Below are positions 7,473 to 16,414 of a DNA stretch of 64,000 nucleotides, piece after piece. The first letter of the stretch is position 1. Each line of letters begins with the position of its first letter. Source of the stretch: Hymenobacter sublimis (GTDB lineage Bacteria > Bacteroidota > Bacteroidia > Cytophagales > Hymenobacteraceae); the NCBI RefSeq assembly GCF_023101345.1, contig NZ_CP095848.1, positions 62,001-126,000 on the forward strand, given 5' to 3'. The notes under the pieces were generated by a model, which was not told where the DNA came from, did no database searches, and saw nothing but the letters and a program-made list of their open reading frames with translations. Made by a program: the position numbers and the translations under genes.

Positions 7473-9188
7473 TTGAAGAAAAAGAGTCTGAGCCTATTGC
7501 TGGCCGCTACGCTGGCTGTGCCCGCCCTCGCGCAAAAACAAGGTAAACCCCTGGACCGCCCCAAGCTGGTGGTCGGGATTGTGGTTGACCAGATGCGTTA
7601 CGACTACCTCTACCGCTACTGGAGCAAATACGGCCGCGGCGGGTTCCGCCGCCTGCTGGGGGAGGGCTTCAGCTACGAAAACGCCCACTACAACTACGTG
7701 CCTACCTACACCGGGCCCGGCCACGCCAGCATCTACACCGGCACTACCCCCTCGGTGCACGGCATCATTGGTAATAACTGGCTGGTGCGCGAGGAAGGCC
7801 GCGGCACCTATGTAACCGAGGATAAAACCGTGCAGGCGGTAGGCGGCTCGGCCGCGGCTGGGCAACAGTCGCCGCGCCACATGCTGACGACCACCATCAC
7901 CGATGAGCTGCGCCTGGCTACCAACTTCCAGAGCAAGGTTATTGGCGTCTGCATCAAGGACCGGGGCTCCGTGCTGCCGGCCGGGCACGCGGCCAACGCG
8001 GCCTACTGGTACGATGGCGGCAACGGGGCGTTTATTACCAGCACCTTCTACACCCAGCAGCTACCGGAGTGGGTAGCCAAGTTCAACGCCGAGAACCGGG
8101 CCGCCAAGTACCTGGATCAGGCCTGGACCACGCTGCTGCCCCTTGCGCAGTACACCGAAAGTTCCCCCGACGACGTGGCCTGGGAGGGAGCCTTTAAGGG
8201 CGAAGCCAAGCCCGTATTCCCCCACGACCTACCGACGCTGAGCGCAGCGCCCACCACGGCGGTAAAAGGCAATATGGAAGCCGCCGGCGAGAAGGCGCCC
8301 ACCGCTACCCCCCGTAACCTAGACCTGATTCGCTCCACACCGTTTGGCAACTCCCTGACCCTGGACTTTGCCCTGGAAGCCATGCGGGCCGAGCAGCTGG
8401 GTCAGCGCGGCCAAACCGACTTTCTGGCCCTGAGCTTTAGCAGCACCGACTACGTAGGCCACCAGTTCGGGCCCAACTCCATTGAGGCCGAAGACACCTA
8501 CCTGCGCCTGGACCGGGACCTGGAGCGCCTGTTCGCCACCCTCGATAAAACGGTAGGGAAGAAGCAGGCCCTGGTATTCCTCAGCGCCGACCATGGAGCG
8601 GCCCACTCGCCTAATTTCTTGATTGACAAGAAAATACCGGCTGGCTCTGTGGGCCCAGGCCTGATGCGCGACTCCTTGCAGCAGCAGCTGGTGCGCCTGC
8701 ACGGCCCCGGCAAGTGGGTGCTCAGCTACGAAAACCAGCAGGTATACCTGAACCGGCCGCTGCTACGCGAAAAAAACCTTGACCTCTACCAGATGCAGCG
8801 CGAGGTAGCCGGCATCATGCTGGGCTACGCCGGCGTTACGCGGGCCCTGGCCGCCGAGGATGTGCAGAAGTCGCACTGGGAAAGCGGGATGCTGATGTAC
8901 CTGGAAAATGGCTACTTCCCCAAGCGCTCCGGCGACGTGCTGGTGATTCTGGAGCCGGGTTGGCTGGAGTCGTATCAGTACCCCGTTAACAAAGGCACCA
9001 CCCACGGCTCCTCGGGTAGTTACGACACGCACGTGCCGGTAGTATTCTGGGGCTGGCACGTAAAGCACGGACAGTCATCGGCTCCGGCAAAGATTACCGA
9101 TATTGCGCCCACATTGGCCCGCTGGCTCCATATTCAGGAGCCCGACGGGTGCACCGGGCAGCCGCTGCCCGAAGTACTGGGCTTTTAA
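7473..9188 (+). CDS. pafA: PafA-type alkaline phosphatase, exported
   Basis: This secreted phosphomonoesterase of the alkaline phosphatase superfamily would release inorganic phosphate from organic phosphates in the periplasm. A signal peptide (MKKKSLSLLLAATLAVPALA) is followed by the metal site VVDQMRYDY, the catalytic threonine in YTGPGHASIYTG, the conserved Asn in GIIGNNW, and the diagnostic Lys and Arg of CIKDRGS known from the Elizabethkingia/Flavobacterium PafA family. Zinc ligands appear in TDYVGHQFGP, SADHGA and GTTHGS. At 571 aa it is full length. The start is TTG at 7473; no upstream ATG gives a signal peptide. Inorganic pyrophosphatase follows. Confidence 0.9.
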   Translation: MKKKSLSLLLAATLAVPALAQKQGKPLDRPKLVVGIVVDQMRYDYLYRYWSKYGRGGFRRLLGEGFSYENAHYNYVPTYTGPGHASIYTGTTPSVHGIIGNNWLVREEGRGTYVTEDKTVQAVGGSAAAGQQSPRHMLTTTITDELRLATNFQSKVIGVCIKDRGSVLPAGHAANAAYWYDGGNGAFITSTFYTQQLPEWVAKFNAENRAAKYLDQAWTTLLPLAQYTESSPDDVAWEGAFKGEAKPVFPHDLPTLSAAPTTAVKGNMEAAGEKAPTATPRNLDLIRSTPFGNSLTLDFALEAMRAEQLGQRGQTDFLALSFSSTDYVGHQFGPNSIEAEDTYLRLDRDLERLFATLDKTVGKKQALVFLSADHGAAHSPNFLIDKKIPAGSVGPGLMRDSLQQQLVRLHGPGKWVLSYENQQVYLNRPLLREKNLDLYQMQREVAGIMLGYAGVTRALAAEDVQKSHWESGMLMYLENGYFPKRSGDVLVILEPGWLESYQYPVNKGTTHGSSGSYDTHVPVVFWGWHVKHGQSSAPAKITDIAPTLARWLHIQEPDGCTGQPLPEVLGF

Positions 9189-9195
9189 TTTTTTG

Positions 9196-9335
9196 GCCAT
9201 GAGCTGTTAGCTACTGGTTGCTAGCTTTCCGTTTAACGAAGCCCGCAGTCAGCAGCTAACAGCCCATGGCTGGTCATAACACGTTTTCATTCTCTCAAAT
9301 TTCAGCTAATAGCCAACAGCTAACAGCTAACAGCT
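9196..9335. repeat. Period-7 AGCTGTT/AACAGCT palindromic repeat upstream of ppa
   Basis: Arms 9196-9216 (GCCATGAGCTGTTAGCTACTG) and 9250-9270 pair over 21 positions with two mismatches. A third block carries three exact tandem heptamers AACAGCT (9315-9335) ending 8 bp before the ppa ATG. The same word family recurs at 23037-23153. Confidence 0.8.
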
Positions 9336-9343
9336 ACTAAAAA

Positions 9344-9925
9344 ATGGCCCATTTTAACCCCTGGCACGACGTAGAGCGTGGCGAAGACGCTCCCAAAGTT
9401 GTAAACGGCATCATTGAAATTCCGAAAGGCTCGAAAGGCAAGTATGAGCTGGACAAAGACAGCGGCCTGCTCAAGCTGGACCGCGTGCTGTTCTCGGCCG
9501 TGCATTACCCGGCAGCCTACGGCTTCATCCCGAAAACTTACTGCGACGACAAGGATCCGCTGGATATTCTGGTGCTCTGCTCCGTGGATATCGTGCCGAT
9601 GTGCCTGGTAGACGCCAAAGTAATTGGTGTGATGCAGATGATTGACCAGGATGAGGAAGACGATAAAATCATTGCCGTGGCTGCCAACGATGTGTCGGTG
9701 AACCACTACAACGACATTGCCGACCTACCCCCCCATACCCTGCTGGAAATGCAGCGCTTCTTCGAGGATTACAAAGCCCTGGAGCACAAGCAAGTAAGCG
9801 TGGAGCGGTTCATGGGCCGTGAGGATGCCTACCGCATTATCGAGGACAGCATTAAATTATATGAGGAAACCTTCCCGAAAGGCAACCCCCAGAACGAGGT
9901 AGACGTAAGAGAGGCCCTGAGCTAA
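9344..9925 (+). CDS. ppa: Inorganic pyrophosphatase, family I
   Basis: This cytoplasmic Mg2+-dependent pyrophosphatase hydrolyses PPi to two phosphates and drives biosynthetic reactions forward. The 193-aa length and the signature [10 protein letters not shown] (residues ~65-75) with its metal-binding aspartates identify family I. Upstream conserved parts are [15 protein letters not shown] and [12 protein letters not shown]. The gene is preceded by a heptamer palindrome and followed by a strong hairpin, so it is probably its own transcript, although pafA lies in the same direction 155 bp upstream. Confidence 0.96.
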   Translation: MAHFNPWHDVERGEDAPKVVNGIIEIPKGSKGKYELDKDSGLLKLDRVLFSAVHYPAAYGFIPKTYCDDKDPLDILVLCSVDIVPMCLVDAKVIGVMQMIDQDEEDDKIIAVAANDVSVNHYNDIADLPPHTLLEMQRFFEDYKALEHKQVSVERFMGREDAYRIIEDSIKLYEETFPKGNPQNEVDVREALS

Positions 9926-9954
9926 TCTGAGTACACAACCTCTCTACACCCATA

Positions 9955-9995
9955 GCAGCGCCCGATGGTCTACCTGACCGTCGGGCGCTGCTGTG
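9955..9995 (+). terminator. Terminator hairpin after ppa
   Basis: Arms GCAGCGCCCGA (9955-9965) and TCGGGCGCTGC (9981-9991) pair perfectly over 11 bp, and an inner GGT/ACC extends the stem. A short T-rich tail (TGTGTTT) follows. Confidence 0.75.
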
Positions 9996-10058
9996 TTTCG
10001 GGGGCCGCGGAAGCCTGGCAAGCTCAAGCGTAGTATCCTTTCGGGCTTCGCTTAGCGT

Positions 10059-10754
10059 ATGAAGCAGGGTATGCCGACACAGCCCCCAAAATCCAATGTT
10101 CTAAAATTTCTCTACGAAAACAGCCTCCTACTGGTGGGCGGTTTGCTAGTGCTGGTTACCCTAATTGGGCAGCTCTTTACGGGGTGGCACGACTATAACT
10201 CGGAGCTGGAGGACATGAGGCTGCTACCCCTTACCCTGGGTGCGTACGCGCAATCTGGACACTTTCTGGAGGCTACGTTTGAGAACTGGGAAAGTGAATT
10301 TCTGCAGATGGGCCTGTACGTAGTGCTGACCATCTGGCTGCGGCAGCGGGGCTCCTCTGAATCCAAGAAGCTCTATGAGGAAGAGGAGGTAGACCAGGAG
10401 CCCGACCCAACCAAGGAAGATGCTCCTGGCCCCGTGAAGCGCGGCGGCTGGCAGTTGGCTTTGTACCGCCGGTCGTTGAGCATTGCGTTTTTTCTGCTGT
10501 TTTTCGGGTCTTTCTGGCTACACGCCAAGGGCGGCGCTGAGGTTTACAGCATTGAGCAGGTCCACAATGGCAAGTCCGCCGTTGGTACCCTGGACTACAT
10601 GACCACCAGCCGGTTCTGGTTTGAGTCGTTTCAGAACTGGCAGAGCGAGTTTCTTTCCATCGTGTCCATTGTGGGGTTGTCCATCTTCCTACGTCAGCAT
10701 GGCTCGCCAGAGTCCAAGCAGGTAGACGCAGCCCACACCGAAACCGGGAAGTAG
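10059..10754 (+). CDS. DUF6766-like membrane protein (231 aa)
   Basis: This membrane protein has about four spans in two similar halves. Each half has a hydrophobic helix, a loop ending in an F-x-x-FxNWxSEFL motif (ATFENWESEFLQMG and ESFQNWQSEFLSIV), a second helix, and then RQRGS or RQHGSPESK. The internal duplication is clear by eye. A charged linker (residues ~105-135, EEEEVDQEPDPTKED) separates the halves. It resembles the DUF6766 family; no function is known to me. The start ATG at 10059 is followed by a second in-frame ATG four codons later that could equally be used. Confidence 0.75.
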   Translation: MKQGMPTQPPKSNVLKFLYENSLLLVGGLLVLVTLIGQLFTGWHDYNSELEDMRLLPLTLGAYAQSGHFLEATFENWESEFLQMGLYVVLTIWLRQRGSSESKKLYEEEEVDQEPDPTKEDAPGPVKRGGWQLALYRRSLSIAFFLLFFGSFWLHAKGGAEVYSIEQVHNGKSAVGTLDYMTTSRFWFESFQNWQSEFLSIVSIVGLSIFLRQHGSPESKQVDAAHTETGK

Positions 10755-10815
10755 TCCGCTCCAGTATATTCGGGGATGGTGAAGGCAAGTGCCAGCTCAC
10801 CCTGAGTTAGCGCAT

Positions 10816-11730
10816 ATGCTGTCCGTTCGTTTGTTGCTTCCGTCTGCCCGTGCCCTTGCTCAGCGCCTCAGACCACTGACAGACGCCTTGCTGTATAGCA
10901 GCACGTGGCTATCGTTGGCGGCACTGGGGCTGATGTGGGCCACTTTCTTGTTCTGGCGGGTTCACATTCCGTTGCGGCTGGGCGCCCTGATCTTCACGGC
11001 TACTCTCTTCCTATACAACCTCGATAGTGTGCTGCCTTACAAACACGGGCAGCAGCCGGGCCTCTCGAAGCGCAAGCAGTGGATGCGGGGGCACCGCCGG
11101 GAATTGCTAGGGCTAGCCGCAGTAGCCGGCCTAGTAGCGGCGGGCCTGTTCCTGACCGATGCGCGTCTGAGCATTACCTTGTTCTTGGGGCATCTGGGCG
11201 CTATTTCGGTGTTGTACTCCATGCCCCTGGTCAAGTACAACCGGCGGTGGTGGGCCCTGCGCGACCTACCCCTGCTGAAGGTCTTCCTGATTGGCTACGT
11301 CTGGGCGGCCGTCACTGTCTGGATTCCGGCCTTGTACCTGGGGCGCGGCTTGCAGGAGCCGGTTGTGCTGATTTTATTTGGGCGGCGCTTTCTGTTTATT
11401 CTGGCCCTAGCCTTTGTGTTCGACATCCGCGACTACACCAAGGACCGCCTGACGGGCACCCGCACTTTTCCGGGCGTCTTCGGGATTCAAGCCACCAAGC
11501 TCCTAGCCCTGGCTGCGCTAACCACGGCAGCTCTGCTCGTGCCGCCAGGAACTCCGGCCGGCCACGACTTCGTGCTTCTAATGCCGCTGCTAGCCGCTGC
11601 GGCCGTTATTTGGTTTGCTGAGGAGTCGAGGCCTGATTACTACTTTGCCCTGCTCACCGACGGGGTTATGCTGGTGCAGTTCCTGGCGGTGTGGTGGGCC
11701 AGCACGGGAGTGGCTGCCAGGGTACTGTAA
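10816..11730 (+). CDS. UbiA-like membrane prenyltransferase homologue
   Basis: This polytopic membrane protein with about eight spans resembles the UbiA prenyltransferase superfamily. The second aspartate motif is clear (VFDIRDYTKDR, residues ~205-215). The first motif is degenerate: YNLDSVLPYK has one Asp where NDxxDxxxD is usual. The family transfers polyprenyl groups to aromatic acceptors; the substrate here is unknown and activity is uncertain because of the weak first motif. I chose ATG 10816 over a GTG nine codons upstream because the hydrophobic part begins soon after. It is convergent with the next gene. Confidence 0.7.
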   Translation: MLSVRLLLPSARALAQRLRPLTDALLYSSTWLSLAALGLMWATFLFWRVHIPLRLGALIFTATLFLYNLDSVLPYKHGQQPGLSKRKQWMRGHRRELLGLAAVAGLVAAGLFLTDARLSITLFLGHLGAISVLYSMPLVKYNRRWWALRDLPLLKVFLIGYVWAAVTVWIPALYLGRGLQEPVVLILFGRRFLFILALAFVFDIRDYTKDRLTGTRTFPGVFGIQATKLLALAALTTAALLVPPGTPAGHDFVLLMPLLAAAAVIWFAEESRPDYYFALLTDGVMLVQFLAVWWASTGVAARVL

Positions 11731-11777
11731 CTTTTTCTACCCCGGATACCACTGCACGAAACCGACGGTTCAGCATG

Positions 11778-13301
11778 TTAAAGGCCGGGTAGGGGAGTTG
11801 TGAGTTCCTGCAGCACGGGGCCAATAAAGCGGATAAGGTCGCCGGCCACCAGGCCCGCTTCGCCGGTTTGCTGAGCGGCCTGGTCGCCGGCCCGGCCGTG
11901 GGCGTACAAGCCCAACAGGGCCGCATCCAGGGGCGAGAGGCGCTTGTCGGCGCGCAGGGCTAGCAGCAAGCCCGTTAGCACGTCGCCGCTGCCGCCGGTG
12001 GCCATGCCGGGGTTGCCAGTGCTGTTAAAGTAAAGTGTGCCATCTGGGGCCGCCAGGGTAGTGTAAGCACCCTTCAGTACGCAGTAGCACCCATGCTCCC
12101 GCACAAAGGTGCGTAGTTGCTCCAGGCGGTGGTAGTCGTCGCGGGCGGGTTTGCCCACCAGCCGCTCAAACTCCTTGGGGTGGGGGGTAAGCAAGGACTC
12201 GCGGGGTAGTAGCTTCAGTAAGCTAGGGTTGGCCCCGAGTAGGTTTAGCGCATCGGCGTCCAGCACCAGCGGCACTTTGGTCTTGCGCAGCAGTTGGCGC
12301 AGCACTTCGCAGGTGGCGTGTTCCTGCCCCAGCCCCGGCCCAATACCAACGGCGGCGTACGGTTTCAGGTCTGGTAGCTCGGTCACGAAATCGGTGGCGG
12401 AGTCGGCCAGGGCCATGGCTTCCGGGGCCGCAACCTGCATAATGGGGTAGCCAACGGCCGGGGTGCGCACGGTAAGCAGTCCAACCCCACCCCGCAGGCA
12501 GGCCTTTGCTGCCAGTACGGAGGCCCCAATTTTACCGCGGCTGCCCGCCAGCAGCAAGGCGTGCCCGAAGGTGCCTTTGTGGCTGAACTTATTCCGGGCA
12601 GGTAGGCGGCCCCGAATGAAGTTATCATTCACGAAGTAGTTATCCACAGGAGCGTTGTGGATAAATGTGGGGTCGAGGTGAATAGGTAGCACCTCCCACT
12701 GGCCAACAAACTCTGCGTTTTGAGGCAGTAGAAAAGCCAACTTGGGGAGCTCAAAGCTGACGGTGTAATGGGCTCGTACTACCAGGCTGTCTGGGCTCTG
12801 CGGAGCGTCCGTCAGTAACCCAGAGGGCATGTCCACGGCCACAACAGTAGCCTCCGACTGATTGAGGTGCTTTACTAGCATTGCTGCTGCGCCGGTTAAC
12901 GGCCGGCTCAGGCCGGTACCAAACAGGGCATCAACTACCACTGCGCGAGCGGGGAGCTGCGGCAGTGTTTCCGGCTGTATTTCATGGCAAGGCAGGCCCG
13001 CCGGCAGGCGCTGACGGTTAAGCGTAAAATCAGCCGAGGGCTGGGCAGCGGGCAGCGTCCATACCTGGGGCTGGTAACCCGCCTCGTGCAACTGACGAGC
13101 AATGGCCAGCCCGTCGCCGCCGTTGTTGCCGGGGCCGCAGAAGATGTGCATGGGCCGCTGGCTATGAGCGGGCAAACGCTTCTGCAACCAGTGGCAGAAA
13201 GCCGTGGCCGCCCGCTCCATCAGCTCCGCGGAGGTAATGCCCTCGGCTAGTAGGGTGGCCGCATCAGCCTGGCGGGTTTGGGCGGCAGTAAGTATCTTCA
13301 T
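11778..13301 (-). CDS. nnr: Bifunctional NAD(P)H-hydrate epimerase / ADP-dependent dehydratase
   Basis: This enzyme repairs damaged NAD(P)HX. The N-terminal YjeF_N domain (residues ~1-215) epimerises the hydrate and shows FCGPGNNGGDGLAIARQL and VVDALFGTGLSRPL. The C-terminal ribokinase-like domain (~225-507) dehydrates S-NAD(P)HX with ADP and shows GIGPGLGQ and the GNPGMATGGSGDVLTG signature. At 507 aa it is the usual fused bacterial form. It stands alone on the minus strand, convergent with the UbiA-like gene and divergent from msrB. Confidence 0.95.
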   Translation of the reverse strand: MKILTAAQTRQADAATLLAEGITSAELMERAATAFCHWLQKRLPAHSQRPMHIFCGPGNNGGDGLAIARQLHEAGYQPQVWTLPAAQPSADFTLNRQRLPAGLPCHEIQPETLPQLPARAVVVDALFGTGLSRPLTGAAAMLVKHLNQSEATVVAVDMPSGLLTDAPQSPDSLVVRAHYTVSFELPKLAFLLPQNAEFVGQWEVLPIHLDPTFIHNAPVDNYFVNDNFIRGRLPARNKFSHKGTFGHALLLAGSRGKIGASVLAAKACLRGGVGLLTVRTPAVGYPIMQVAAPEAMALADSATDFVTELPDLKPYAAVGIGPGLGQEHATCEVLRQLLRKTKVPLVLDADALNLLGANPSLLKLLPRESLLTPHPKEFERLVGKPARDDYHRLEQLRTFVREHGCYCVLKGAYTTLAAPDGTLYFNSTGNPGMATGGSGDVLTGLLLALRADKRLSPLDAALLGLYAHGRAGDQAAQQTGEAGLVAGDLIRFIGPVLQELTTPLPGL

Positions 13302-13554
13302 AGCAGGAAGTAAATTGACGGTAGCCGGGAAGTATCAAAAATCGGGGCAAGCTAGATCAAGGCAATAATTCTGTTATATCGGTCCTGCTCAGCTATAGCG
13401 TTATGACAGTGTATTCTTTCCAGACAGCCGGGTTTAGCCTCGATGAAGCCGGAATACTTTTCTTGTCTTGCGTAATCGACTCCGCCGTAGAAAACTTCCG
13501 TCTGGTTCGGAGCGTTTCCTACCTATCAACCCCTCGAACTACGTATTCTGGCCC

Positions 13555-14016
13555 ATGCAAACCTGGAACGATGTAATCCGGCTCGCCAACCACGGCAGCC
13601 CTGCCCCCGAAAAACGAGTAGAAAAAACCGATGCTGAGTGGCGCGCCCAACTCACACCCGAGCAGTACCACGTAACCCGCCAGCACGGCACCGAGCGGGC
13701 CTTCACGGGCGAGTACTGCGAGGCCCACGAAGCCGGCCTGTACGCCTGCGTGTGCTGTGGCACCCCGCTCTATGATTCCCGTACCAAATTTGAGTCGGGT
13801 ACGGGCTGGCCCAGCTTTACTCAGCCCGTGCAGGAAAACGCCATCCGCTACAAGAAGGACACTAGCTACGGCATGACGCGCGTAGAAGTACTCTGCAACG
13901 TCTGCGATGCTCACCAGGGCCACGTCTTCCCCGACGGCCCGGCCCCCAGCGGCTTGCGCCTGTGCATCAACTCGGCGGCCGTGAAACTGATTAGCGCAAA
14001 CGAAAAAGTAAGCTAG
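13555..14016 (+). CDS. msrB: Peptide methionine (R)-S-oxide reductase
   Basis: MsrB reduces the R-epimer of methionine sulfoxide in oxidised proteins. The two CxxC zinc pairs are present (C65/C68 in CVCC, C114/C117 in CNVC), with the SGTGWPSF substrate loop and the catalytic Cys137 in LRLCINS. A further Cys55 in EYCEAHE may act as the resolving cysteine. Numbering assumes ATG 13555 ([10 protein letters not shown]). Residues encoded upstream from a TTG at 13468 are basic and not family-like. There is no signal peptide, so it is cytoplasmic. A strong terminator follows. Confidence 0.95.
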   Translation: MQTWNDVIRLANHGSPAPEKRVEKTDAEWRAQLTPEQYHVTRQHGTERAFTGEYCEAHEAGLYACVCCGTPLYDSRTKFESGTGWPSFTQPVQENAIRYKKDTSYGMTRVEVLCNVCDAHQGHVFPDGPAPSGLRLCINSAAVKLISANEKVS

Positions 14017-14041
14017 CTACTCCGGTTCATCTATACCATGG

Positions 14042-14076
14042 AAAAGGCCCCTTGCTCCACGCAGAGGGGCCTTTTT
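14042..14076 (+). terminator. Intrinsic terminator of msrB
   Basis: Arms AAAAGGCCCCT (14042-14052) and AGGGGCCTTTT (14065-14075) form a perfect 11-bp stem with a 12-nt loop and a terminal T-run. Confidence 0.9.
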
Positions 14077-14235
14077 CGTAAATACCAAAGCTCCTGATCT
14101 AGCGCCAATGGGCCGCCAAGCAGCGCCGGTAGTGAGCCTGTTAATTTTATCCCGATTTTCGTGGCCCGCCAGCCCGAACTGAGCCGGAGCAGGCGTTGTT
14201 ACTAGTCTTTCCCACCCTTTTTTCCTACCCGCCCA

Positions 14236-15141
14236 ATGTCCCTTCTTTTCACTGACTTTGCCAGCTGGCAGGCCCATTGCGCGGCTACCGGCGAACCGCT
14301 TCACCAACCCGTTTTAGCCTACGAGGTAGAGCAGAAAGGCCGCACGGAAGAGGAAATTTGGAACGGCCTGCAGCGGGCCTACGATGTAATGCGCGACGCC
14401 GTGCACACGGGCCTTACCCAGAACATGACCTCCCGCTCGGGCATGGTAAACAACGGGGCCAAGAAGATTGCCGCCTCGCCCGTAACCGTATTGTCGCCGG
14501 AGTTCAAACAACTGGTTACCCGGGCGCTGGGGGCTAAGGAGGTTAACTCGTGCATGGGCCGGGTAGTAGCGGCCCCAACGGCCGGTGCCTCCGGTATTCT
14601 GCCCGGTGTGCTCGTGACACTCCAGGATTTACACAAGCTCGAAGACCGCACCATTCTAGAAGGGTTACTGGTAGCGGCCGGCATTGCGCTGATTATCGAG
14701 CAGAATGCCTCCCTGGCTGGTGCCGTAGGAGGCTGCCAGGCCGAAACTGGTTCGGCGGCCGCCATGGGTAGCGGGGCCATTGTGTACTGCCTAGGGGGCT
14801 CCGTGGAAGAAACTTTCGCCGCCGTTGCCATTACCATTCAGTGCATGCTTGGCCTGGTTTGCGACCCGGTAGCCGGCCTCGTAGAAGTGCCCTGCGTGGT
14901 GCGTAACGCCTCGGCAGCCGCCATTGCGTTCAGCTCAGCCCAAATTGCCATTGCCGGCGTCGACCCGGTGATTCCCGTGGACCAGTGCGTGGCTGCCTTA
15001 GGCGAGGTAGGCCAAAGCATGGAAACTCGCTACAAGGAAACGGCTCTGGGCGGCCTTGCCAACACCCCCAAAGGCCGCGAAATTGAGAAGATGGTGCTGG
15101 TGCAGGACGTACAGATTTTGCCCGACGAAGACGCGAACTAG
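14236..15141 (+). CDS. sdaAA: L-serine ammonia-lyase (dehydratase), iron-sulfur dependent, alpha subunit
   Basis: This enzyme deaminates L-serine to pyruvate and ammonia with a [4Fe-4S] cluster. The alpha domain is recognised by NMTSRSGMVNNGAKK, APTAGASGILPG and EVGQSMETRYKETALGGLA. Three cysteines (167, 209, 220) have the 42/11 spacing of the cluster ligands known in the one-chain enzymes. At 301 aa only the alpha part is encoded. The beta subunit is not adjacent, so it must lie elsewhere or be dispensable. A 28-bp bidirectional terminator follows. Confidence 0.92.
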   Translation: MSLLFTDFASWQAHCAATGEPLHQPVLAYEVEQKGRTEEEIWNGLQRAYDVMRDAVHTGLTQNMTSRSGMVNNGAKKIAASPVTVLSPEFKQLVTRALGAKEVNSCMGRVVAAPTAGASGILPGVLVTLQDLHKLEDRTILEGLLVAAGIALIIEQNASLAGAVGGCQAETGSAAAMGSGAIVYCLGGSVEETFAAVAITIQCMLGLVCDPVAGLVEVPCVVRNASAAAIAFSSAQIAIAGVDPVIPVDQCVAALGEVGQSMETRYKETALGGLANTPKGREIEKMVLVQDVQILPDEDAN

Positions 15142-15159
15142 CAGCTTTCTAGAAGTGCA

Positions 15160-15230
15160 CGTGAGGCCCGAACCGAGGAATGGCTACCCGCCAATAGGCA
15201 GAGTAGCCGTTCCTTGGTTCGGGCCTCACG
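15160..15230. terminator. Long bidirectional terminator between convergent genes
   Basis: Arms 15160-15187 and 15203-15230 pair over all 28 positions, with two G-U wobbles if read on the plus strand, around a 15-nt loop. It separates the serine dehydratase gene from the convergent membrane protein gene. Confidence 0.85.
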
Positions 15231-15238
15231 CTTGCGTT

Positions 15239-16318
15239 TTAAATAGGCTTGGTTACGGGGGCCATGGTGAGCTTGGCCAGGTAGTCCACGGCACCGGCGT
15301 ACTTGATTCGGAGTTGCTGGTACTGTTCCCAGGCGCCCTCCACATCGGCCTTGAGTGGGATGCCGGCCTTGCTGAGCTGCTCGCAAGCATCCTCGAAGTC
15401 CTGGCGTTCAGGGTCTTCCAAGGGTTCCTTGCCATCCACGGGAGTGGGAGCTTTGGTTTGCGCCTCAAATTTGAAAAAGCGCGACACCCGATTAATGGCC
15501 ACGCAGCCCGCCTTAAAGCAGAGGGTGATGTTCGGGGCATGTGACATTTCAACTGCGCTGATGAGCAGGGCCGCGGCATCTAGAATAATAGCTGCGGCCA
15601 TTACCCAGGAGCGGCCCGGCTGAGGCGAGCGGAAAAAGGAAAGCACCGGTAGGGAAGTATGAGTCTCCTCAATTTCAACAAACCATTCTTCCCAAATTTC
15701 CCACTGCTCCCGGTCGTCCTGGAGCGAGCCGCTACGGTTGAGCCAGCACAGCAGCTCCACGGCCGAAGCCTCGGTGCCCGCGCGCAGCTCCAGCCGGGCA
15801 ACTACCAATTCTCGCCGCGAAAAAGCTTGGTAGATGGTAGGCAGGTAGGAAATCAGCAGGGTCATCAGAAACAGGCCCAGCGTAGCTTCGGAGTAGGACA
15901 TGAAGCTGGCCGTAAAGCCCTCCGTGGGCTCCTCGGAGCCTAGCGTAAGCAAGGAGCTGTTGCTGAGACGGTAGCACCGTTCCAGGCTGCCTTCGTCCAG
16001 CGCCCAAAATATAATGGTGTATCCCAGGCTCACGACGCCCAGCCACACAATGGGCAGGGCCACCAACCCGACTGGGGCGTACAGGGCCATTACTTTGTCG
16101 CGTTGGCTGTAGGTGCGGCCTAGCTTGGCAATGGCCGTAAACGCGCGCCGAAGTCCGGAAAACACCCAGTTGCTGAGCAGCACCGACTCGTTGCGGGGCA
16201 GCACAAACGAGCGAATAGCCGCCAGTACTGTCGTAATCACCAAGAATACTCCGGCCCCGAAAGCCAGTATCCGTAATCCCATTTCCAGCATAAAGCCTTT
16301 GTACAAAGTAAGCGGCAC
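15239..16318 (-). CDS. Ion-channel-like membrane protein with a degenerate pore motif
   Basis: The N-terminal half has three strong spans (residues ~14-40, ~77-107, ~145-168). Between the second and third is a pore-helix-like segment ending SSLLTLGSEEP, in the place where potassium channels have TxGYG. This resembles proteins annotated as two-pore or Ion_trans_2-like channels, but the selectivity filter is not canonical. The C-terminal part is soluble, with a further hydrophobic stretch around residue 240-258 and an acidic tail. The start is either residue 1 or the Met at residue 10 (16291). Ion selectivity cannot be stated. Confidence 0.6.
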   Translation of the reverse strand: MPLTLYKGFMLEMGLRILAFGAGVFLVITTVLAAIRSFVLPRNESVLLSNWVFSGLRRAFTAIAKLGRTYSQRDKVMALYAPVGLVALPIVWLGVVSLGYTIIFWALDEGSLERCYRLSNSSLLTLGSEEPTEGFTASFMSYSEATLGLFLMTLLISYLPTIYQAFSRRELVVARLELRAGTEASAVELLCWLNRSGSLQDDREQWEIWEEWFVEIEETHTSLPVLSFFRSPQPGRSWVMAAAIILDAAALLISAVEMSHAPNITLCFKAGCVAINRVSRFFKFEAQTKAPTPVDGKEPLEDPERQDFEDACEQLSKAGIPLKADVEGAWEQYQQLRIKYAGAVDYLAKLTMAPVTKPI

Positions 16319-16414
16319 TGCTGCCGGTTGCTGTGTACTGGCTTCTGTATGACAGGGTTGGCAACAACTCCGCAGATTACGCTCGTACGAGCAAGCGCTG
16401 CACTAGGGAGCCGC

